From Semisulcospira habei (lineage: Eukaryota; Mollusca; Gastropoda; Semisulcospiridae): DNA of 64,000 nt. A program made the position numbers and the translations under genes. The notes beneath the pieces are model-generated. The model did not search any database and was not told the origin of the DNA. It saw only the letters and a list, made by a program, of their open reading frames with translations. Shown in pieces: positions 10,571-23,568 of this stretch. The first letter of the stretch is position 1. Each line of letters begins with the position of its first letter. The stretch spans positions 176,393,578-176,457,577 of the forward strand of contig BTPG01000005.1 in NCBI GenBank assembly GCA_036245525.1. The letters are read 5' to 3'.

Positions 10571-11049
10571 GGATAATAGATGATGAAATGTGCACAGCGA
10601 TATCCTGAAGGGGTGCTTACTGGTGCAGGGACGTGTACTGCGCGGATGCTGTCCACCACAATGCAAGGTTTCCAGACGTTAAGGACAGTTTCTCAACCCA
10701 AATGGCTGATGTGGTTCTTTCACGTTTCGGTTGGACACCTCCGTTGTTAACCTGTAAACCTTCACAAAGTTGTTTTACTTCTATTTTTCCTTAATTGTGT
10801 GAAGTTCTCGGCGTCGCTGATGGTGCCGCGAATGTAATCAACGACAGTGAAGATACTTATACGATAGGCTGCAGCTTATCCCGTTACCTGACTGACGAAC
10901 GTGGAATTGTTCAGATTATTTTCCTCACGACAGCGATGCTGGTGCTGTTTCTGATGTCGATGACATTCCGGTACAAGCCAAACTGAAACAGGAAAAAAAT
11001 GTGAACACGTCAATCACTATTTAAAGTCGAATTTGGTGGTTATCCAAGG

Positions 11050-11215
11050 GAGACTTTAATACAGGTCAGGTGAGGAATAGACCGTGACAGTTCAAGGGTG
11101 ATGCTAGAATACCTTGGCGCCTAGAGGCGCCAAGGTATTCTAGCATCACCCTTGAACTATCATGGTCAATCTATACCTGGGTGTAAATTCGTGACAAAGG
11201 GTGTAAAGCTGTCTG
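11050..11215. mobile_element. HP-B palindrome, very well preserved
   Basis: The inverted repeat spans about 11076-11180: GACAGTTCAAGGGTGATGCT ... the complementary ATCACCCTTGAACTATC, centre TAGAGGCGCC. The arms match almost perfectly, so the insertion is young or the stem is maintained. Confidence 0.7.
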
Positions 11216-11756
11216 ACAACCACAAGAGCAAAATCAAAATTAGTAGGCCTTTGTCCGCAACTGAAAAACAAAATTAGCTTTCCGACGTCAAATTTCAGCA
11301 TGCATTGTCTAATGGCGCGTCTTAATACCCCGAAGTTTTACTTCGCAAAGTGTCAGAAGGCTACAACGGAGACTTAGGCGAAGCTACTTTGGTCACTTCG
11401 CCAAAGCCGTCGAAGTGCCAAACAAGATGGGATGAACCATAACCGACAAAGTCCCTTCTATATGAGAGCTGTCTTCGCTGTCAAGGGTCTCTACCTTTTT
11501 GTCTTTGACTTGATTCTGATGTTGAAATATCTCCTTCTGAAAAAGCCTCGCAGATGTGCCAATGCGTCATAGTGAACTCTAGAAGGGGCGCGCGCAGTGC
11601 ATACGCGTCATTGGTTTGTCAAACGTCATTTGTCAGGACGTATTTTTTTGTTTTTACGTATTTTTTTGTTTTTACGTAATTTTATATTTAACGTGATATG
11701 AGATTCGCTTTCGCTTCAAGACTTGGGAAAATGGTGACAAAACTAGAATTTCACGG

Positions 11757-12663
11757 TTGTTACGTGTTGAGTCGTAGTCGTAGTATGATAAACACACCAG
11801 ACGCATGCATGTAAGGTTCTTGTGAAGAAACTTCATTCAGCTGCAACCCGTCAAACGTGGCTTAAGGATGTAGACCACACTGGAGTAACAGTTCCAACAA
11901 TATTTTATTGCAGCGTTTCGATCTTCAAGCAATGCATTCACAAATGCACCAACACTGATACAATGTCTCCTCTACAATGTATCCGCGCTTTTGACACACT
12001 GTGGTTATCATACAATGTAAACACTATACACTGCATAACTCCATCACTGACAATCTACAAACGCGCTTCCCAGCACAATCTTTTATAGTATAATAACTTT
12101 CCAGAATAATCTAGCAAATTCATACAACACAACCAATTAGAACTGAGCACATAACCGAAACTCATAAATTTTGATGAAAAAGAACTTTCTAGAATAGACT
12201 ACAATAGTCTACAAAATTCGACTGCTAATTTCAACCCCAATTTTGGGAAATCCCGGCGCGTTATGACGTCTCACAAAAGTATGGCAGACAGTTCACGACC
12301 TTTCCCACACTTTCTGGAAGTTTCACGATCTTTCATAATACATACTGACCGGCTGCTAACTTCACGCGTACAGAAAACAACCGTATGACTATGAGTATTA
12401 GAGCGGCTTTAATACTCTGTTGCAAAATGTTGCCTACACTTTGATGTCACACATACGAGGTCACAGAGCGCGATTTTGTTCGAACGTTCTGGTCTATTCT
12501 CAGCAAATCTACGCGTCACGAAAATCGACCGCTCTTCTCCGTGTGACTTTACTAGAAAATTCGGACCAATCTTAGCGTATCATAACAAAGCCAATTCCGC
12601 TCTCTGCGCGAACGATAGCGAATCTTACTAAAACACAGAACAACACAACCACAACCGTAACAA
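11757..12663. mobile_element. Element Y, copy 1, intact 907-bp insertion in X
   Basis: The ends are perfect 8-bp inverted repeats, TTGTTACG and CGTAACAA. The flanking CGG (11754-11756 and 12664-12666) is a 3-bp target duplication: the unoccupied site reads TTTCACGGTACAATTTC at about 13017-13031. A second, heavily interrupted copy lies at 55527-58472. No open frame of note, so probably a non-autonomous DNA transposon; the superfamily is unknown. Confidence 0.8.
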
Positions 12664-12817
12664 CGGTACAATTTCAGTCTTGATATAATTTATGTGGAAT
12701 CAGGTTTACTTTACCTAGTACATGCTATACTAAGTACACCTGCATGTTCTTATGAAAGCGCGTCGATGTGTGCGTATGCGTGTGCGTGTGCGTGAGTGCA
12801 TGCGCGCGCTCCAAACA

Positions 12818-12877
12818 TCCTCAAGAGGCATAGATGTCCATGCGCCCTCCGGGCATTTGAGGATCTATGCCTCTTGG
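12818..12877. repeat. HP-A-like hairpin inside X (first)
   Basis: CAAGAGGCATAGATGTCCAT ... GGATCTATGCCTCTTGG: the HP-A stem with a CGCCCTCCGGGC centre, flanked by GCGCGC instead of TTAA ends. Confidence 0.7.
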
Positions 12878-13176
12878 AGATGCGCGCATATGTGTCATTG
12901 GTTTGTCAAACGTCATTTGTCATGACGTATTTTTGTATTTACGTAATTTTATATTTAACGTGATATGAGTTTCGCTTTCGCTTCAAGACTTGCACAAATG
13001 GTGACACAACTAGAATTTCACGGTACAATTTCAGTCTTTTTATAATTTGTGTGAAATCAGGTTGACTTTACCTAGCAACATCCTATACTAGGGACACCTG
13101 CATGCTCTTCTGAAAGCGCGTCGATGTGTGTGTATGCGTGTGCGTGTGCGTGAGTGCATGCGCGCGCTCCAAACAT

Positions 13177-13235
13177 CCTTAAGAGGCATAGATGTTCATG
13201 CGCCCTCCAGGCACATGAGGATCTATGCCTCTTGG
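13177..13235. repeat. HP-A-like hairpin inside X (second)
   Basis: AAGAGGCATAGATGTTCATG ... AGGATCTATGCCTCTTGG, the duplicate of the preceding hairpin, again in a GCGCGC context. Confidence 0.7.
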
Positions 13236-13694
13236 AGATGCGCGCATATGAATAATATGTGTGAGAAAGAGCGAGATAGAGAGAGAGCTAGTGAATTACG
13301 TCATATTTAGAGTATCAGTGTCTGCGTGGTGACGGAGTTGCTTCTTTTACGACACCGGCACTGTCTTTCTCTAGAAGTGAAGGTTTTTTACTGTTTTAAT
13401 TATTTTCTGAAAAGAATTAATTTTTACTAAAGAAGTTGAAAGGATACAAAGTTGGCTAACAGACTCATCCAATGTCTCTCTCCAAACTAGCTATATGCAA
13501 AAGTTCAAGTAAATATGACAAAAATTACGACTCTAATCTGGGTCTACCGACTTCCTATAGACGGTTGTTAATGTTTTCAATGAGACATTCAATTATAATA
13601 TGCTCGGAGGCTCTCTTAGCCACCCACTTAAGAAAGTATTTCGCCAAGTTTCAAGCTTGTGTTATCCCGATATTCTCTTGTTTACATACATACG

Positions 13695-13703
<9 letters not shown>

Positions 13704-13782
<79 letters not shown>
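13704..13782. repeat. (AT)n microsatellite in X
   Basis: 79 bp of AT flanked by CACACA on both sides. The related X copy near 21 kb has a (CA)n array at the corresponding position. Confidence 0.95.
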
Positions 13783-13790
<8 letters not shown>

Positions 13791-14159
13791 TACGCACATA
13801 CATTCGCCAAATGTACTTTCAGCAGCGAGGTTATCGTAACTAGACATGACGTAATTTTTATCTTGTTTTTATCTGTAGTTTTACTATTATTGCTTTAAAA
13901 ATGAGTAGGTGTGAAGTTATATTACGGGTACTAGTTAAGTTATAATTAAGGTAGTGGTGACTGTTTATGCCGGAGCGACTGTCTAGTAAAGTAGTAGCCG
14001 GCGCTGTTCTTATAGCGACGGGCCCCCAGGTAGCCGCAACTGTGGAAGTATAATTCGTCTATTTGTTTTGTTTATGCGTATTAAGTGTAACTAGTCTCAG
14101 CCAAGCAGGAAGTTTAAAAACATTATATTATGTGTTTAAGAGATACTATGATAGGGCTG

Positions 14160-14398
14160 TCCTTAGTTTGCTTTGTGTTAGGGAGGTTCAGGTCGGGTTG
14201 GGACCGCTGGCGCCGGCCATGAGACGCCTTGGCGACGGGCTTCACCCGTCCCGAGCCATTGTCCATTTGTTGTTGTAAATGTTGTGTGAGTTTGGGTGAT
14301 TGCGAGTTGCACCTGAGGTGGCGAAACAAATTTTCCTGTACGTGGCAACATGTATTCGGAAGAATAAAGTTAAGGTTGAGTTGAGTTGAGTCAGTTGA
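14160..14398 (+). mobile_element. Possible retroelement 3' end
   Basis: The sequence ends GAAGAATAAAGTTAAGG followed by TTGAG repeats, the same plan (AATAAAGT plus short tandem tail) as the LINE tails at 23.5, 37.3 and 44.5 kb. Weak on its own. Confidence 0.35.
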
Positions 14399-16363
14399 GG
14401 TTTAGCCTGCCCGCCTTTGACATCATGGACATGCTATTAAATTCGCCCCACCGCGACCCGTCCTAAAAGTCCCTTCTATAAATAAAAGGGACTTAAAACA
14501 TCGTCATTATACCTAATGCACCACCCCAAACCAAAACAACACTAAAAATTTGATAGTATAAGCAGCAACACCGACAGAAAATTCAGGTCGAACCGGCGTA
14601 CGAGGGAGGACGCCGCAATATGGCGGCCCTCGGTGGACTTGCAGGCGAAGAGAATGATTCGACATATTAAGACGCAAGAGCCTGTCCAGTTGGTGCCGAC
14701 CGTGAATGACAGTTCGTTTCACTGTCTTGGCTGCTCTGCCATCGCGAGACCTACTTTGGTGCTTTTCAAATACACACGCCTCGGGTCGTGCTGCACTTGT
14801 GCTGCTTTGATTAAGATTAAACAGCACACTCCTTTGGTCTCTTTTTCCCCTTCCTTTTCCAAATTTGAAAATGAAGATAAGTTTTTTTTTTAAAAAAGCT
14901 AGCTTGTGAGCTTATCACTACATGCGCAAGGGGGACACAAATAGGAATACTGAACTCACTGGTCTTCACTTCGTGAAGTATACTTCGGCGACATGAACAT
15001 CGGACACTTCGGGATATTAATACGGCTTGTAAGACACTTGGCAAGACAGGTGTCCCGTACTCTACACCCACGTCTGTGAAATTGTCTACGTACTGTGAGG
15101 CTCGAGCAACGCTTTTTCGTGACTTTTAATTTTAGAATACACGCAGCCTCTCATCATGACCTTTACAGCCTCAAAAACGTAGGATCCAGTGAAAACATGT
15201 ATCTTTATTGACCGACATCAGCTCCGAAAATAGAGGGTTAAACGGGCACAACTGGAACTTTTTGAAGGTTTCAGTTCGCACAAAGCTTTTACTGGGCTTC
15301 AGTATACATACCCACTTAGACAGTGACCACCCTATTGTCCCACCAAATGCTTTCTTTCGTCCGTTCAAAGCGAAAAGAGGCCCACCGGAATCTTGTGACG
15401 GGACACCGTGAAAAGATTGCTTCTGATAGGCGATGGTAGCTGACGTCATAACTATTCTATACGACCTTAGGTCATCTGCATAATTATAACCAATTAAGAA
15501 TAAGAGTACTTTATTATCTCGAAAAGAGAAATTCGGTTGTGGTACATTTATAACAAATAGTACAACCAAGACATAAAAACATTATAGCATAATTATGAAC
15601 ATTTTCTCCCTGCACTTGCACAGCTACAAATTCCCAATGGATATAAGGTAAACACTACAAAATCTTTACACATAATTCTTACACATCTCACACAAACATC
15701 TTTTATGGACTGAACTGAGCGGCACTTATACATTCACACCCACCTCTACATATGCATACATAATACGTGTGTTTCAACCTAGTCCTAACCCTCACTACTT
15801 ATTATACAAACGTCTCAGTACATTATTACACATTATTACACAAGCTGCATAATTAAAGTCTACCGTAGTAAAATAATTAGTGGGTAAACACTCAGTAACA
15901 ACAATCCCAGTATGTTCATGTTCACCACCACAATTAGAGACAAGATGGCGGATTAACCAGCGAAGAAAAAAAAGTATCAGTCGACTCGCGCCGACAATGA
16001 CAGACTCGGAATTGAAGAGAAGAAAGAGGAAGAGAGACATGATATCCCTAAGTAGAATTGACATCGGACAAGGGAATGGAGCTTGGCTTCACCGCCTATC
16101 CGGAATTTGTCGCTTTCCTGCTCTGTGAATCAGTAAGTAATCTACGGTCTTTGTCGATCTTCCTATAGTTCCGCGAGCGCTAGTGATTTTCAGAATTCAT
16201 GATCTTCAGTAGAATTTATCTCTTACTGATTCGGCAAGATTTTAAACCTGTTTATTATATAGTTACGAGCAGATTTTATGCTGCAAGGATCTGAAAACTA
16301 CGGTGTGTCTCAAAATTGCACATCGCTGGTCGTGACACGTTTTTGTCTGTGCCGCGGGCTCTC
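14399..16363. other. No recognised gene or repeat
   Basis: About 2 kb of AT-rich DNA. Only a short hairpin (AAGTCCCTTCTATA...AAAGGGACTT, about 14467-14495) stands out. No convincing exon was found. Confidence 0.5.
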
Positions 16364-16376
16364 ATTCACTCGATTC

Positions 16377-17046
16377 TTCTTCTTCTTCTTCTTGTCGTTC
16401 GCAGTGGGCTATACGGTCAGACCAGCACCGGTGATGAATGACGTCGTTTTCTCCATGTCTTCTCGACTGCCGTAGAGTTTGGTCTGCAGTGGAGTTGGCG
16501 ATGGCCACACTTCTTTTCTTTCATCGTCCAGTAGAGGGCATCTCTGGAGAATATGTTCCGCTGTTTGGTCTTCCTGACCACAGGCGCAGGTTGGTGATGG
16601 CGCCAGCTTCAGCTTTCTGTTCATGTGAGCGTTCAGTCTGTTGTGGCCGGTACGCAGTCTGATCAGGACGACTTGCTGCTCTCTGGTCATTGTGTGGTAG
16701 TCGTCTCTGTTTGACCTCGGCCTCATCAATGCCTTGATGATTGTCTTTTGCTCACTATAGCTGACGCTGTTTTCTTGTTGATCTTTTGTGGCTCCTTCTT
16801 TCGCCAGCTCGTCTGCCCTTTCATTTCCTGGTACCCCACAGTGAGCTGGTATCCACTGGAGGACAACTCTTCTGGTTTCTCTGACCTTCTGCAAGGCTCT
16901 GGTCAGCTGGGCGAGCTTGTCGTTCTCGAGGGCCTGAAGGACTGAAAGGGCATCGGAGAAAAAGACAACTTGGTAGCATGGGTCTGCGGAATTCTGAACC
17001 ATGGAGGCGGCCTGCATAAGTGCTTCGGTTTCTGCTTTGTAGTTTG
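16377..17046 (-). pseudogene. 5'-truncated non-LTR retrotransposon, RNase H domain
   Basis: On the minus strand the frame shows NYKAETEAL (catalytic Glu), FFSDALSVLQAL (Asp), then WIPAHCGVPGNERADELAKE, the hallmark RNase H stretch, then a C-terminal CACGQEDQTAEHILQRCPLL motif and a stop at 16409. The 13-bp sequence ATTCACTCGATTC flanks it at 16364-16376 and 17047-17059 and the 3' end has an (AAG)n tail, so this is a complete insertion event that reverse-transcribed only the 3' 670 bp. The truncation falls just before NYKAE, removing the first catalytic Asp. Likely I or Jockey-group; not functional. Confidence 0.85.
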
Positions 17047-17059
17047 ATTCACTCGATTC

Positions 17060-17840
17060 ACAAAGGTAGTGTTTCTGCTGCGATGGTGCATTTGTCGTTG
17101 CCAATGATACTTTCTGTTACGTAGACTTCGATGTTTGAGATGTGAAATTGACTACAGCGCAGAAAGTGGGTATAAATACCAATGTTCTGTTTCGTGTTTC
17201 CGATGAATAAAGGATCAAAGGTCAAACTAGGCACCGTGGACGCTGGCTCAGTCGCTTTGTGCGGAGAGTCGAACAAGCCACGCCCCCGGCCGTGCACTGA
17301 TGATGCAGCACGGCTTCATTTTAATGTCCCTCTGGCACTAAAAGTGATCGGAGCACGGCGATCGTTACTACTAGTAAATACTAGCAGGTCAAGCGAAACC
17401 AGCATTGTGATTTTGACATCATAGCGAGTATGGAAGGCTTATTCTCGTGGAAAATTACGTCAAAGGGATACCGGAAAACATCAGTACGTGTACACCGACA
17501 CTTGTACATACACCGATGACCTCGTGACTGACCTGCAGTATTGCGATACACTGATAGTCGGCCGGGTTCTGCGGCCTTGTGACGTAGGCTCATAAATATG
17601 CATATTAATTTAAAACCAGGCCGAGGCAGACGATAAATCCGCGACTCGGGTACAAAACAATACACCCTGCAAACGATGAATTCGACATTTGGCATTGTAC
17701 TTACATCATACAGCTCAAAGATTGTACACACATACACAAGGACCCATACACATACTGTCAGCAGTATCTGTTGCAGACAGTTTTCTGACTGTGTTGAGAT
17801 GCTTGATCCTGGGCAATATAACTTTAAAGGCTGAGTGCGT
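17060..17840. other. No recognised feature
   Basis: Mixed unique-looking sequence with no gene model, apart from short open frames without recognisable domains. Confidence 0.45.
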
Positions 17841-17905
17841 GCTGTTCTGTGATTTTGGACCTTACGGCCTGACACCGTAATGTCTAAAATCCTAAGGCCA
17901 GCACA
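17841..17905. repeat. HP-G palindrome
   Basis: CTGTGATTTTGGACCTTACG ... CCGTAATGTCTAAAATCC. Similar palindromes lie at 41301-41365 and 62181-62240. Confidence 0.5.
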
Positions 17906-17928
17906 CAGATAAGTGAACGTGAGCTTTT

Positions 17929-18115
17929 AACCCCATCCCTGCCACTGTGCATACATTTTTGTTCCTGAAATCTTGGTTCATTCAACGACCAAAAGCCAAA
18001 ACCGTTCAGGAAACATGGCTACAAATTAGATTCAGCTAGAGGCATAGATCCTCATGAGCCCCCGCGACAGTTGGATCTCGCAGTTGGATCTCGTTCCCGT
18101 TTTCTCGGCCTCGGA
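17929..18115. mobile_element. HP-A copy with truncated palindrome
   Basis: Left end AACCCCATCCCTGCC, family body (GGAAACATGGCTACAAATT) and left arm CATAGATCCTCATGAGCCCC; the right arm is replaced by a short duplication of GTTGGATCTCG. Confidence 0.6.
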
Positions 18116-18672
18116 GCTTTTAACTCACGCCGACAGTCATCGCCCGACAGCAGTTAGCAGTCCATTTTCCTCCTTTATATAGCGCTTGTCGTGACAGAGT
18201 AAACTGTCTCCACGTCCGTGATTTTGGATAGAACCAATGGTCTGTGAGTTTACACCTCACGGCTCGCACGCCGCAAGGCCTGAAGTCACAGACCAGCCCA
18301 CAAACTTCTTCAGCAGCACAAAGCTACAAAAACAACTAAAAAAACAAAACGCCGTCCGTACAGGGTGTATATTTCATTCATGTCTGCAATTTCAAAGCAA
18401 TCCATCCGCTTACGACAAAGTGCTTTCTGCAGAAATCTTTGCTCATCAATCAAAGTTAAAGTCCGCAGAAAATGCTGAATAGCAGGCAGATGTATAGCGT
18501 TTTCCTGGGACAGGCTGTAATAGCCTATTACACGATATACGGTCTGGGGTCCGTCTGACTTGCAGGCTACGGTTGAGACGTATGTTTTCGCAGTCCAGAT
18601 AAATTTCCCAACACAGTCAGTTCATTGACCGTGATGCTGGTCTTGATGTATTGTCTCACTGGACAAATTTAA

Positions 18673-18877
18673 CTCAATCAGACCGGCGGCCGTATTTTCA
18701 AATTTGGGAGGTGTCATCTAATGGCTACGCACCAGTTGCAGGAGATGGGTCGACCATGATAATTCAAGGGTAGTGCCAGATTAGCTTGGCGCCTGTCGGC
18801 GCCAAGCTAATCTGGCACTACCCTTGAATTATCATGGTCGACCCATCTCCTGTTGTAGTGCGTCAGGGCTAAATGGG
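18673..18877. mobile_element. HP-B MITE, full length
   Basis: TTAA at 18669-18672 and 18878-18881. Ends CTCAATCAGACC and GGGCTAAATGGG. The palindrome at 18741-18855 (GGAGATGGGTCGACCATGAT arms, GGCGCC centre) is nearly perfect. Confidence 0.75.
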
Positions 18878-18945
18878 TTAATCCTGCGCCCGACTTTTCA
18901 GAACTCCACCCCCCCAAGGGTCCGGGTACGGACGAAGTGGGGTCA

Positions 18946-19055
18946 GCAAGAGGCATAGATCTTCATGACCCCCCGCGACTGCGGGGGCTCATGAGGATCT
19001 ACGTCTCATGCGTTTGTGTGTCGCTCGCACAGTGTTCCGACTTGTAAGTGGTTAA
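18946..19055. mobile_element. HP-A copy, right part
   Basis: Palindrome at 18946-19011 (GCAAGAGGCATAGATCTTCA start), then a right end resembling CTTGTAAGTGG before TTAA near 19053. Confidence 0.55.
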
Positions 19056-19090
19056 ACCGTTATGGTCAATCCGCCTACGTTGTAGCCGGG

Positions 19091-19125
<35 letters not shown>

Positions 19126-19390
19126 CTCAACAAACACAGGTGAGAAGAGCACGTGCGACCAGATCAAGTGCAAGCGTTGGGAGATTCAAGCATCTTTCTC
19201 TGTCAAGTCCGGTTGTTCTGCTCTGCTCAAATCAAATATAGATTGTTAAAGCTTGATCTGATGTCCTTGCTGTTGTTGGATTTTATTTTTCTATTTTGGG
19301 GAGGGGTTGCGGTGGGGGGGGGGGGGTTAATATACTGACGAGAAAAATAATCCTGAAATTTGGCCTTTTATTTTGTCCTTTTTTTTTTTA

Positions 19391-19448
19391 CGAGTAAAAG
19401 ACATGCGATTCCGATAATTCGAATAATGTCGCGTTTCTTTTACTCGTC
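19391..19448. repeat. HP-D palindrome, shortened
   Basis: ACGAGTAAAAGACATGCGAT ... GTCGCGTTTCTTTTACTCGT, with a shorter centre than 6946-7035. Preceded by poly-T and a G run. Confidence 0.55.
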
Positions 19449-19643
19449 AGTACAGCTTTGCAAACTTCCTTCACATAATCTTCTCGAAATTTTTAATCTT
19501 TCTCTTGTAAAGTGCGTTGATTTTATATGATCCGCTTACTTTTGATTTGTCAAGGTCGCTGACACACACACTTTGGAACGACTGTGGCAACACATTCTAC
19601 AATTTTTTTACATTTTTACTAAATCTACTCTGTTTATTAACAA

Positions 19644-19727
19644 TATGACTGTCGATAGCCCTGTTTGTCATGGTGATTGTTGTAGGAATCACCTCAAAAA
19701 AGCGCTATCGACAGGCAAAGGGTTCGT
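19644..19727. mobile_element. HP-C copy
   Basis: GACTGTCGATAGC ... GCGCTATCGACAGGCAAAGG with an AATCACC-type centre. TTAA ends are decayed. Confidence 0.55.
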
Positions 19728-19929
19728 CTGGATAATCATGCTTAGAATTAACATCAATTCTGGCCTCTGGTAGTGAATTGATTAACACCAATTCGAGTGA
19801 ATTGATTAAATTCGATTTGTGAAAATCGTTCACTTCTCCAGCTGTAATGTGGTTAATCCTGCTTAGCGCTGGCGTGGCGTGACAGTCATGCACATGTTAT
19901 TTAGAAGTCAGCTTATGACACCGACGCAC

Positions 19930-20530
19930 TTTCACCTTTGTTGGAACGAGCTGTGTGACAATGTGACCATTGCTACAAAACTAGTGGGCACTCCTTGGAG
20001 TCTCCATGCGCTCATAATTTGTGACCAGAAAAGAAAAACAAGATGAGGGTTTCATCACAAACCTACCGTATTGTTTGGAGCTCAGATGCGTTTATCTTTT
20101 AGGAACATTCAGAGTTGTTCATATTTTTATGTTTATTATGCTGATCCATTTCCCTCCTCTCTAAGCCAGCCTCTGATCAACACACACGTCGGCGCACACA
20201 AATAAAGACGGACCCACGGCGCTTCCCACCATTAGTACGGACTGTGGGCTCTTGTAGCGACAGGAATACATCTCCTTCTACTCTAACCCACCCTCTGATC
20301 CACACACACTGGCACACAGAAATAAAGACGGGCTGACACACGGCGATTCCCGCCATTCGTAAGCTCCGTGGTCTGGCGTAGCATAGCTATTCTAAAGAAG
20401 AAGAATAGCACGAGCAGCGAAATGACGTCACTTCAAGCTTCACGTCTTGGCATCATTAGTTCTACGATGCTGTGCTCATAGTGACGACGATAGTATACGT
20501 CACCGGCTCATCGCAGTACTAACATTTGAC
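19930..20530. repeat. Dispersed repeat Z, copy 1, with internal duplication
   Basis: CCTACCGTATTGTTTGGAG through CATTTCCCTCCTCTCTAAGC and GCGACAGGAAT matches 49795-50110. Here the segment CCTCTGATCAACACACAC...GGGCTCTTGTAGCG occurs twice in tandem (about 20165-20260 and 20290-20380). Confidence 0.65.
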
Positions 20531-20629
20531 GTATCATAGAATCAACTTTGCAAGTTTCTTGCTGATTTTCATGCGGGTATTGCTATTAATGAGAAGATAT
20601 TTTTTTCGAAAAAGAAAAATTAAAGTTAT

Positions 20630-21360
<731 letters not shown>

Positions 21361-21653
21361 TGCCAGAACTTCTGCGCCGCACGCCAAAAACGTCATGTGC
21401 ATGCTCCGGAATGCGCTCCGACCCAGCCCCATTTCAAAGTCTACCGTATTTTTTAAATACGGTAGACAACAAATCGTCATACAGAGGTGATAACGACCAA
21501 GACTGGAGATCTGTGCGGGAAACTCTGTGACAATATGACAACTGTTACAAGGCTAGTGGCGACACCACGGGCTGTGTAACAGTGTGTCACAAATATCCTG
21601 GAACCTTCTCTCAGCGCCGGTAACTTGCAGCTTCTCTCCCGTCTGGCTACACA

Positions 21654-21765
21654 GTGCGCAAAAGGCCATCGGGCCCGACATCGGCCGCCGTTGGCCCGCG
21701 CACGGCCGTGCGAGGGCCAACGGCGGCCGACGTCGGCCCGATGACCTTTTCATCAATGGGTAGCT
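21654..21765. mobile_element. HP-E GC-rich palindrome
   Basis: CATCGGGCCCGACATCGGCC ... GGCCGACGTCGGCCCGATGA with centre GCGCACGGCCGTGCG. Outer ends GCAAAAGG and CCTTTT...TGGG are shared with five other copies. Confidence 0.7.
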
Positions 21766-22182
21766 CGGCGCCAAACCCGCAGCTCTGACTCAGTGCAAAC
21801 CGTTCTTCGACAGACAACCAGTTAATTCGGCCACAGTCGCCACAGTGGTTGCCAGCACCTCCAGGACTATAACTTAAACTGTACCCCGTCAGTCCACGGA
21901 CGGATAACCAGCTAACTCGGGCACACATGTGCTTGGTTACGTTCAACTACTTACGTGAAATGACTGGAATGCAAATCACAGACACGGAAAAGTCTGAAAA
22001 CATGGCGGTATTGTAAGCATGGCGGTATTGTCATTCAAGATGTGTTTTGCGGTTAGTCAGTTAGGTTCGTCGGGTTTTCTCGGTCCCACATCGCAACCTT
22101 TGGGCAATCACCCAGTAGACTGACTCCCCTCACATAATACAGAAAAACGCCGTATATCTGGAGAAACACCTTTTCCCCTTAA

Positions 22183-22390
22183 CTCATTCTACCCCAACAC
22201 CGAAATCCCTTAAGTTTTGCCCTTGTCCTCTGAATACTGCATTCGCAGTGCAGGACACAGATCGACCATGATAGTTCAAGGGTGATGCCAGAATAGCTTG
22301 GCGCCCATAGGCGCCAAGCTATTCTGGCATCACCCTTGGACTATCATGGTCGATCCTTATCTTCCTGTGGTGTATCTGGGGTAGAATGAG
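22183..22390. mobile_element. HP-B MITE, full length
   Basis: TTAA at 22179-22182 and 22391-22394. Ends CTCATTCTACCCC and GGGGTAGAATGAG are perfect complements over 13 bp. The palindrome has a GGCGCC centre. Confidence 0.8.
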
Positions 22391-22489
22391 TTAACAGTAA
22401 TCTGTTTGCCATGTGGCAGCAACAACAGTACGCTTGTGTGCTGCGTGCGTGGATTTCTTCTCCATACGGGTATGTGCGAGAGCTCAACC

Positions 22490-22597
22490 CCAGTAGCAAA
22501 ACGTCTTTGGGCACACTACGGCCGTAGTGGGCCCGCGCACAGCCATGCGCGGGCCCACTGAGGCCGCCGCGGGCCCGAGAACTTTTGCTTACTGGGA
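22490..22597. mobile_element. HP-E palindrome
   Basis: AGTAGCAAAACGTCTTTGGG ... CCCGAGAACTTTTGCTTACT with a GGGCCCGCGCA/TGCGCGGGCCC inner stem. Confidence 0.65.
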
Positions 22598-22629
22598 AAT
22601 ATCGAGTACGTATGCATGCGCTCACGCAC

Positions 22630-23215
<586 letters not shown>

Positions 23216-23409
23216 TTTGATCATGATAGTACGCTAAATATCCTACCTACCTAAATGTTGGATATGTGTGCACGTACGTGTGCATGTGTATGTACAAAAG
23301 TGCGCATGTGCACGAGTACATGTATGTGTGTGTGTGTGTATGTGTGTGTGTCGTTATTATTTAGTTAGTTTTTGTTGTTTGGTTTATGTTCTTTTTTTTT
23401 TTTTCTTTT

Positions 23410-23518
23410 TTTTAAAGTAGCTTAGCAAGGACAGATTGTAAGAAAGGCCCGCGCGCCTAATATCTCAATCCTTGGAAAATAAAGTTTCGTTCGTTCGTTC
23501 GTTCGTTCGTTCGTTCTC
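23410..23518 (+). mobile_element. LINE 3' end with (TTCG)n tail
   Basis: GTAGCTTAGCAAGGACAGAT ... TCAATCCTTGGAAAATAAAG then TTCG repeats. The same tail occurs at 37195-37288 and 44468-44550, each with its own short tail repeat. The source LINE was not identified. Confidence 0.65.
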
Positions 23519-23536
23519 TCTCTCTCACACTCACAC

Positions 23537-23568
<32 letters not shown>

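Larger units (their letters stand above)
11422..13870 (+). mobile_element. Element X, copy 1 (carries Y and a partial duplication)
   Basis: A long dispersed element recognised by comparison with an inverted copy at 44690-45776 and partial copies at 20630-21360 and about 49680-49770. It starts near AACAAGATGGGATGAACC. The segment with CATTGGTTTGTCAAACGTCA through TAGAATTTCACGG and the GCGCGC-flanked hairpin occurs twice (about 11610-12895 without Y, and 12893-13245), a tandem partial duplication. No coding capacity was seen. The end is uncertain; 13440-13870 matches 20930-21350. Confidence 0.65.

Noticed and set aside
17381..17875. 164-codon minus-strand frame
   Set aside because: No domain, signal peptide, repeat or splice pattern was recognised; it could be chance in this composition.
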